45,587 nt of DNA from an uncultured Bacilli bacterium. GTDB taxonomy: Bacteria; Bacillota_I; Bacilli_A; RF39; UBA660. How positions within the stretch are numbered: position 1 is the stretch's first letter; the number at the start of each line of letters is the position of its first letter. A program made the translations under genes and the position numbers. The notes under the pieces were generated by a model. The model was given only the letters and a program-made list of their open reading frames with translations, searched no databases and was not told the DNA's origin. The stretch is from positions 1 through 45,587 of the forward strand of contig CAJOJO010000002.1 in assembly GCA_905235045.1 (NCBI GenBank). The letters are read 5' to 3'. Shown here piece after piece: positions 39,677-45,587 of the stretch.

Positions 39677-40471
39677 ATGGAAAGGTTAAATGAAATTTTA
39701 CATGAACTAGGAATATCAAAAGTTAAACTTGCTAAATTTTTAGGTGTATCTAGACAAATGATTTATAATTATTTAGAATTGGATGATTTAAACAAATGGC
39801 CAAAAGATAAAAAAGTATTATTACTAAATTTATTAGGCATTAAATCAGCTGATGAAATTGATAAAATTAAGGTAGATACAGATTATATTTTAAATGTCGA
39901 ATCAAGAATTAATAGCTTATTTGAAACAGCAAACAAAATTGATGGAAGTAATACAAGTTTAAATGGGTTAGATGAAAAACACAAAGATTTACTAAATAAT
40001 ATTATTGCTATTGCAAGAGAAGATTTAGATGATCCTAATGATGAGGAAACATATAAAACTTATGACTATTTATTCCATTTTATTCAAGCAATGAGTTCTT
40101 CAAAAGAAACAAAATATATGTTAGCATATATGGCTAAAGCAACAGGGTATGAAAAACCATTAGATTTTGCTTATAATGAAGAAGAACAATTTGTATTTGA
40201 AAGTGTTATTTATACAGCTTTTGTTTTATATAACAATACAATCTCATATAGTGGGAATGGGGGAGTATCAAAAAGTAAATTAGCTGAAGCTCATAAACGT
40301 TTTGTTAATCAAATAGAACATAAAATGGAAGAAAAAATGAGTCGTACTTTAGAATTAAATACATTAAAAGTACAAGCTTTAAAAGAACTTGGATATACAG
40401 CTATTACTAACGATAATGCTAGTGAAGTTTTAGCAAAAATTGCTGAAATAGAATCAAGAGTAGTAAATTAA
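39677..40471 (+). CDS. XRE/Cro-like HTH DNA-binding protein
   Basis: ILHELGISKVKLAKFLGVSRQMIYNYLE helix-turn-helix. Confidence 0.75.
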   Translation: MERLNEILHELGISKVKLAKFLGVSRQMIYNYLELDDLNKWPKDKKVLLLNLLGIKSADEIDKIKVDTDYILNVESRINSLFETANKIDGSNTSLNGLDEKHKDLLNNIIAIAREDLDDPNDEETYKTYDYLFHFIQAMSSSKETKYMLAYMAKATGYEKPLDFAYNEEEQFVFESVIYTAFVLYNNTISYSGNGGVSKSKLAEAHKRFVNQIEHKMEEKMSRTLELNTLKVQALKELGYTAITNDNASEVLAKIAEIESRVVN

Positions 40472-40497
40472 ATCCTTAAAAAAGGATTTTTCTTTTT
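40470..40497 (+). terminator. Rho-independent terminator
   Basis: AAATCCTT-AAA-AAGGATTT then T-rich tract. Confidence 0.7.
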
Positions 40498-40726
40498 AAT
40501 CCCCCTCTTTCTTTTATTTAAAAAAAGAAGGGTAATAAAAAATATTAAAAATGGAGATTTTTTAAAATAATATATTTATAAATAATTCAAAATAGAGTAA
40601 AATATATATTAGCTAATATAAAATATTAAGAGTATTATTTATTATAAGTAATTAATGTTAAAATTAAATTAAGCCTTATATTATAATAGAAAACAAGCTT
40701 AACAACTATATTGATTTTGGTATAAT

Positions 40727-40759
<33 letters not shown>

Positions 40760-41032
40760 TTATATTTTTTTAAAAATAATATCATTTTAATAATTATATA
40801 AATATATAATTTTATTTTAAATTTAATTTATAAATCTAAAAAAATTTATAACTACTCTTCTTTTGAGAAAAAATAATATTTTACTGATTTATAAATATTT
40901 CATATAATTAAAATATTATTTTTCATAAAAAAAACAATATGTCTAGCTTACCCTATTAAAAGTAAAAATAGGGAGTAAAAAAGGGTGTATATTTTTAATA
41001 TTATTACCCATACTATAATTGGGTGATGAAAG

Positions 41033-41194
41033 ATGAAAAAAAGCAAAAAAAGCGTAAAAAATACGCAATCAGTTAAGAATTGCAACAAATCAAATGCAAG
41101 AAATAGCAAAAGCAATTCAAGCAAGAAGATCACTGGGTTTGAAGAATCTAAATCTTCTGAAATGAACAACAACAAAAATTCATTTGATGAATAA
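41033..41194 (+). CDS. 53-aa Lys/Ser/Asn-rich small protein
   Basis: MKKSKKSVKNTQSVKNCNKSNARNSKSNSSKKITGFEESKSSEMNNNKNSFDE*; GGGTGATG RBS-like region; terminator follows; not in ORF track. Confidence 0.6.
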   Translation: MKKSKKSVKNTQSVKNCNKSNARNSKSNSSKKITGFEESKSSEMNNNKNSFDE

Positions 41195-41213
41195 GTAGAT
41201 TAATCATCCACTT

Positions 41214-41239
41214 GAGAGATATTTTCTCTCTCTTTTTTT
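41214..41239 (+). terminator. Rho-independent terminator
   Basis: GAGAGAT-ATTTTCTCTC then T run. Confidence 0.65.
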
Positions 41240-41945
41240 ATTTAAAAATATAAATAAATATAGAACCAATAACAAGCCATAAAATTGTTATAAATTTATT
41301 CTTGTATTTAAGTGATAATGGTAATAATTCATAAACAGCTATATAAAGCATAATTCCTGCAGTTATGCTAAATAGCATTCCTAAGTTAAAATTATTAATA
41401 TAATTTTTTAAAAATAAAAATGCAAGTATTGCTCCAACAAATTCTGATATACCTGATATAAAAGTATATATAATAGCCTTCCCTTTTCTATTTGTAGCAT
41501 AGTAAATTGGTAATGCTATTGTTATACCCTCTGGAATATTATGGGCTGCTATCGCAATTGTAACACTAATTCCTAGTTTTAAATTACTATTACTTGTTAA
41601 AAAGGTAATAATTCCTTCAGGAATATTGTGTAAAATAAGAGCAATCATACTAACTATACCTACCCTATACAAACCATTGTCATTTTCTAGTCTTTTATTT
41701 ATTAACATTGATATAATTATGCCAATGTTAATAAATAGTAAAACAATTAAAAAAGTTATATTTTTAAAATATAAATTAATTAACTTAAATGATTCCGGAA
41801 TTAAATCAATAATTGAAATTGTAATCATTACTCCAGCAGCAAATCCCAAAGAACCAATAATTATTTTTTTATTTTTAGGTATAAATATTAAAATTGTTCC
41901 AATTAATGTTGAAATGCTTGCTAAAAAAGTCAATAAAAAAGGCAT
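41238..41945 (-). CDS. ZIP family metal transporter
   Basis: ALILHNIPEGIITFLTSNSNLKLGISVTIAIAAHNIPEGITIALPIYYATNRKGKAI. Confidence 0.9.
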   Translation of the reverse strand: MPFLLTFLASISTLIGTILIFIPKNKKIIIGSLGFAAGVMITISIIDLIPESFKLINLYFKNITFLIVLLFINIGIIISMLINKRLENDNGLYRVGIVSMIALILHNIPEGIITFLTSNSNLKLGISVTIAIAAHNIPEGITIALPIYYATNRKGKAIIYTFISGISEFVGAILAFLFLKNYINNFNLGMLFSITAGIMLYIAVYELLPLSLKYKNKFITILWLVIGSIFIYIFK

Positions 41946-41968
41946 TATATCACCATTTAAATATATGC

Positions 41969-43123
41969 CTAATTTAATTTATCTAATACACTTTTACCAT
42001 TAACTTTATCAACGTTAAAATTATCTGCTATAGTAGCTCCTATATTTGAAAAAGTATCAAATTCGTCTAGTTTTTTAGGATTAAGAAATCTTTTAGAATA
42101 AAATATTGCTGGAACATTTTCTCTTGTATGATCTGTTCCTTTATATGTAGGATCATTTCCATGATCAGCGGTAATTATCAATAAATCGTCGTATTTTAAA
42201 TAATTCATTATATCGGGTAATTTATCATTAAATTCCTTTAATGCTTTAAAATAGCCCTCTTTATCTCTTCTGTGACCATATTTTGAATCATAATCATTTA
42301 AATTAGCAAAACATAATCCTTCAAAATCTCTTTTAGTTATTTCAATTATTTTATTTATGCCATCAGCATTATCTTTTGTTCTAATACTTTCAGTAATACC
42401 ACAGTTATTGAATATATCAACTATTTTACCAATACTTATAACATCATAATCATTATGTTTTAGTTTATCCAAAACAGTTTCGTTAACTGGATTTAATGCA
42501 TAATCATGTCTATTTGGTGTTCTAGTGAAATCATCTTTATTTGTACCTATGTAAGGCCTAGCAATAATACGCCCTACTTTCCATTCGTCTTTTAAAGTTA
42601 ACTCCCTTACTTTAGAACATATATCATATAGTTCTTCTAAAGGTATTATTTCTTCATGAGCAGCAATTTGTAATACTGAATCAGCAGAAGTATAGACAAT
42701 TAACTCACCAGTTTTCATTTGCCTTTCCCCTAATTCCTTAATTATTTCAGTACCACTAGCAGCACAATTACCTATTACTTTTCGATTACTTATTTTTTCT
42801 ATTTCTTTAATTAATTCATCAGGAAAACCATTTAAGAATGTTTTAAAAGGTTTAACTGTTATAATTCCCATCATTTCTAAATGGCCTGTTAAAGTATCTT
42901 TACCATTACTGATTTCTTTAGCTTTTGTATAATATGATATTGTTTTTTTATGAGTACTGTTTAAAATATTATAATAACCTAATTTTTTAAAGTTTCCTAA
43001 TTCTTCATGACCTTCTACAGCGTGTAGAAAAGTATTTGTTCCTTCATCATCAAAGTTTTTAGCATCTTTAGCAGCACCTATACCAACAGAGTCTAAAACA
43101 ATTAAAAATATACGTTTAAACAT
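41969..43123 (-). CDS. deoB: phosphopentomutase
   Basis: [53 protein letters not shown]. Confidence 0.95.
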   Translation of the reverse strand: MFKRIFLIVLDSVGIGAAKDAKNFDDEGTNTFLHAVEGHEELGNFKKLGYYNILNSTHKKTISYYTKAKEISNGKDTLTGHLEMMGIITVKPFKTFLNGFPDELIKEIEKISNRKVIGNCAASGTEIIKELGERQMKTGELIVYTSADSVLQIAAHEEIIPLEELYDICSKVRELTLKDEWKVGRIIARPYIGTNKDDFTRTPNRHDYALNPVNETVLDKLKHNDYDVISIGKIVDIFNNCGITESIRTKDNADGINKIIEITKRDFEGLCFANLNDYDSKYGHRRDKEGYFKALKEFNDKLPDIMNYLKYDDLLIITADHGNDPTYKGTDHTRENVPAIFYSKRFLNPKKLDEFDTFSNIGATIADNFNVDKVNGKSVLDKLN

Positions 43124-43124
43124 T

Positions 43125-44003
43125 TTATATTCCTCCTTCATGTGGATGATTTTTATATGTTTCTTTTTTTATATTATTAGAAACATGAGTATATATTTGT
43201 GTTGTTGAAATATTAGAGTGACCTAATAAAGTTTGAATACTACGTAAATCAGCTCCATTTTCTAACATATGAGTAGCAAATGAATGTCTTAATGTATGAG
43301 GTGAAAAATTAACATTTATACCTTTTATTTTAGCTAGTTCTTTAATTGTTTTAAAGAATGCTTGTCTTGATATTTGTTCTCCTCTATTATTTAAAAATAA
43401 ATAATCACTTATTTTATTATGAAGTAATTTATTTCTTGCTTCTTTTATATATAAATCAACATAGTAAATAGCATAATCACCAATCGGAATAATTCTTTCT
43501 TTAGAGCCTTTTCCATTTACTAATACAGTAGCATTAACTAAATCAATATCACTCATTTTAATATTTAATAATTCACTTATTCTTAAACCTGATGCATACA
43601 TTAATTCTAACATCGCTTTATCACGATAGTTTTTACTAGTTTTTAAATCAATATCCAATAGATTATCAATATCATTTGTATTTAAAACAGTTGGTAATGT
43701 TTTTCTAAGTTTTGGTAATTCTATTTTATCAGTAGGATTTTCATCTATAATGTTTTGTTGTTCTAAATAATTATAAAAACTTCTTAATACAGTTAAAGCA
43801 TGAGCAACTGATCTAGTATTCATTTTATTAGTATAATCTTCTAAAAATTTTAATACATCTTTTTTCTTTACTTTTTTTAAATCTTTTTTTATAAATTTTA
43901 AAAAATTATGAAGATCATTTTCATAAGAAAGCATAGTATTAGAACTATATTTTTTATCAATTAATAAATAGTTTTTAAATTGTTCTATATAATTCATACT
44001 CAT
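43125..44003 (-). CDS. xerD: site-specific tyrosine recombinase XerD
   Basis: [58 protein letters not shown]; xerD-deoB order. Confidence 0.92.
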   Translation of the reverse strand: MSMNYIEQFKNYLLIDKKYSSNTMLSYENDLHNFLKFIKKDLKKVKKKDVLKFLEDYTNKMNTRSVAHALTVLRSFYNYLEQQNIIDENPTDKIELPKLRKTLPTVLNTNDIDNLLDIDLKTSKNYRDKAMLELMYASGLRISELLNIKMSDIDLVNATVLVNGKGSKERIIPIGDYAIYYVDLYIKEARNKLLHNKISDYLFLNNRGEQISRQAFFKTIKELAKIKGINVNFSPHTLRHSFATHMLENGADLRSIQTLLGHSNISTTQIYTHVSNNIKKETYKNHPHEGGI

Positions 44004-44082
44004 CTACCTTCATTATTATTATACTATAATTTTAAAAAAATAAATAAAAAAAGTTATTGATTAAACAATAACTTTACATTTT

Positions 44083-44574
44083 TTAATTAAATACAATATT
44101 ATTAAAATGCGCAACTGATACATAATTTAATTGACCATTTCCACTTCCAAATCTAATATACTTATATTCATTTATATTAACTGTATATGTTTTTGAAAAA
44201 GTAGTAGTAGTTGCCCATTTATAATCAAATAATTGAGTCCAATCAGTTAAATTATTACTACCAGCAATATACCACTGAGTTGGATAAGTTACAGCATTGC
44301 CATTTGCATCACCATTAGCAGTAAATGTAATTTCATCTGCATTTACCTCTATAATTGTTTTACTACCACGATAAATGTCTATTGATATTGGATTATTCGA
44401 TTTAGCATTTATTTTATCATATAGTTCATTCAATGCACTTTCTACATCACTAACATCAAATTCATTATCACTTGGAGTATATGTTACATCCTTTGAATCT
44501 ATCAATGTTGTAGCATACACAACTCCGCTACTTATTAGTAATCCAATGAAAACGCCTAAAACTATTTTTTTCAT
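44083..44574 (-). CDS. small secreted protein of the same family as 26-517, unique C-terminus
   Basis: MKKIVLGVFIGLLISSGVVYATTLIDSKDVTYTPSDNEFDVSDVESALNELYDK. Confidence 0.87.
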   Translation of the reverse strand: MKKIVLGVFIGLLISSGVVYATTLIDSKDVTYTPSDNEFDVSDVESALNELYDKINAKSNNPISIDIYRGSKTIIEVNADEITFTANGDANGNAVTYPTQWYIAGSNNLTDWTQLFDYKWATTTTFSKTYTVNINEYKYIRFGSGNGQLNYVSVAHFNNIVFN

Positions 44575-44597
44575 TTAATCCCTACTCTCTATTTATA

Positions 44598-44628
44598 ATT
44601 ATACCCCCCCCCCAACAGCAAAAGTCAA
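44598..44628 (-). promoter_or_regulatory. G10-tract promoter (TTGACT-N9-G10-TATAAT), predicted phase-variable
   Basis: -35 at 44628-44623, C10 (plus strand) at 44604-44613, -10 at 44603-44598; 19-nt spacer. Confidence 0.85.
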
Positions 44629-44680
44629 TAAAAAAATGCCTTACAAATTTGCATTTTTTATGTAGAATATTATTTTTGTA

Positions 44681-45214
44681 TTAATCAATTCCGTAGTAAA
44701 TACTAGCAACTGTATCCATACTATTTCCACCATATGATGTATTAATAGTTATTGTTCTGTTAGTAATTCCAACTACTGGAGAATAAGGAGAAGCCGAAGG
44801 AGTTGACGTATATTGAATATTTTGCGTAGTAATCCCATTTCCCATAACGGATACGGTTGTTGCATTAGCATTATGTCTAATAAGCCATACAATACTACTT
44901 TTATTCTCAGGTACTACCAGTATTGTCCAGTTTTTTGATATATCTACATTAGATGTACCCAAATCAATATCAATGTATTGTTGTGAAGATGTAGTGTTTG
45001 AAAAACTGCCATGAGAAGTATAAATATTAAATAATGTTGGAGTATTAGATGATTTTTCATATAATTTATCCAATGCATCTTCTACATTATTAGCATTAAA
45101 TTCATTATTACTTGGTGTATATGTTACATCCTTTGAATCTATCAATGTTGTAGCATACACAACTCCTCCACTTACTAATACGCCTATTATAAATCCAAAT
45201 ACTATTTTTTTCAT
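44681..45214 (-). CDS. small secreted protein of the same family, unique C-terminus
   Basis: MKKIVFGFIIGVLVSGGVVYATTLIDSKDVTYTPSNNEFNANNVEDALDKLYEK. Confidence 0.87.
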   Translation of the reverse strand: MKKIVFGFIIGVLVSGGVVYATTLIDSKDVTYTPSNNEFNANNVEDALDKLYEKSSNTPTLFNIYTSHGSFSNTTSSQQYIDIDLGTSNVDISKNWTILVVPENKSSIVWLIRHNANATTVSVMGNGITTQNIQYTSTPSASPYSPVVGITNRTITINTSYGGNSMDTVASIYYGID

Positions 45215-45237
45215 TATAACCCTACTCTCTATTTATA

Positions 45238-45268
45238 ATTATACCCCCCCCCCGAACACACTTGTCAA
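45238..45268 (-). promoter_or_regulatory. G10-tract promoter (TTGACA-N9-G10-TATAAT), predicted phase-variable
   Basis: -35 at 45268-45263, C10 (plus strand) at 45244-45253, -10 at 45243-45238; 19-nt spacer. Confidence 0.87.
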
Positions 45269-45335
45269 TACAAACAAATGTTTTATTTTGCTTGATTATA
45301 TATTATTTATTTGCTATAATGATAATGGTGATAAT

Positions 45336-45587
45336 ATGAATGAACCATTAGCTATTAAATTAAGACCAGACAATATTAATGACATTATTGGTCAAAAGCA
45401 TTTATTAGGTAAAGATAAAATACTATATAATTTAATTAAAAACAAAAAAATATACTCAATGATTTTATATGGTAAACCTGGTGTTGGTAAAACAACTATT
45501 GCTTTAGCAATCGTTAAAACATTAAATTTAAAATATCGTTTATTAAATGCCGTTATAAATAATAAAAAAGATTTTGACATTGTTGTT
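45336..45587 (+). CDS. rarA: AAA+ ATPase RarA/MgsA, N-terminal part (runs off window end)
   Basis: Hand translation MNEPLAIKLRPDNINDIIGQKHLLGKDKILYNLIKNKKIYSMILYGKPGVGKTTIALAIVKTL; TGCTATAAT promoter and GGTGAT RBS. Confidence 0.88.
   Translation, partial: MNEPLAIKLRPDNINDIIGQKHLLGKDKILYNLIKNKKIYSMILYGKPGVGKTTIALAIVKTLNLKYRLLNAVINNKKDFDIVV

Noticed and set aside
40499-40505. C5 run and nearby G-rich stretches (e.g. 35575, 40258) as more phase-variable tracts
   Set aside because: They are only about 5 bases long and not positioned between -35 and -10 boxes.
40948-41175. 75-aa minus-strand ORF
   Set aside because: It is antisense to the 53-aa K/S/N-rich ORF, which has better start, RBS and terminator signals; the minus-strand product is low-complexity Leu/Phe.
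43125-44003. Tyrosine recombinase as a DNA invertase or mobile element driving switching of the adjacent surface genes
   Set aside because: Sequence and xerD-deoB synteny fit the housekeeping XerD. I found no inverted repeats flanking an invertible promoter, and the G tract offers a simpler mechanism.
44604-44613. G10/C10 tracts as assembly or sequencing artefacts
   Set aside because: Two independent copies occupy the same place in a well-formed promoter with conserved -35, spacer and -10. The exact length may still be uncertain by a base or two, so read-level checking is needed.
45392-45580. 62-aa minus-strand ORF at window end
   Set aside because: It is antisense to the clear rarA N-terminus (GKPGVGKTT) on the plus strand.

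Overview
The window is a very AT-rich, gene-dense chromosomal segment, probably from a gut-type Bacilli/Mollicutes-related Firmicute. TGA acts as a stop (e.g. ruvB, queA), so genetic code 11 applies. Most of it is housekeeping: miaB, mutL, rpsB-tsf, uvrC, tRNA-Met(CAT), tmk, ruvAB-queA-miaA, a T-box(Ala)-kinase-alaS operon, fmt, secG, deoD, an M16 protease pair, an apbE/NusG_II/Gx cassette, holA, a GspE ATPase with prepilin-like proteins, rpsT, sporulation-type genes (ylbJ-like, ylbL-like, gpr, spoIIM), deoB, xerD and the start of rarA. The most interesting signal is a dispersed family of small secreted proteins (26-517, 44083-44574, 44681-45214). They share a near-identical 5' cassette and signal/N-terminal module but have unrelated C-termini. 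The two copies with visible upstream DNA are driven by promoters with an uninterrupted G10 tract filling the spacer between a near-consensus -35 (TTGACT/TTGACA) and TATAAT. This is the architecture expected of a slipped-strand, phase-variable promoter. Elsewhere in the window the usual promoter is an extended -10 (TGNTATAAT) with no obvious -35, so the G-tract promoters form a distinct class. The third copy begins inside the window at the same leader, so its G tract should lie just upstream of base 1. Secondary leads: ribosomal protein S2 with a C-terminal SAP-like domain, a short AlaRS without a C-Ala domain, a decayed paralogue plus a terminated structured element near 10.5 kb, and two overlooked small ORFs, one with a mother-cell-sigma-like promoter.
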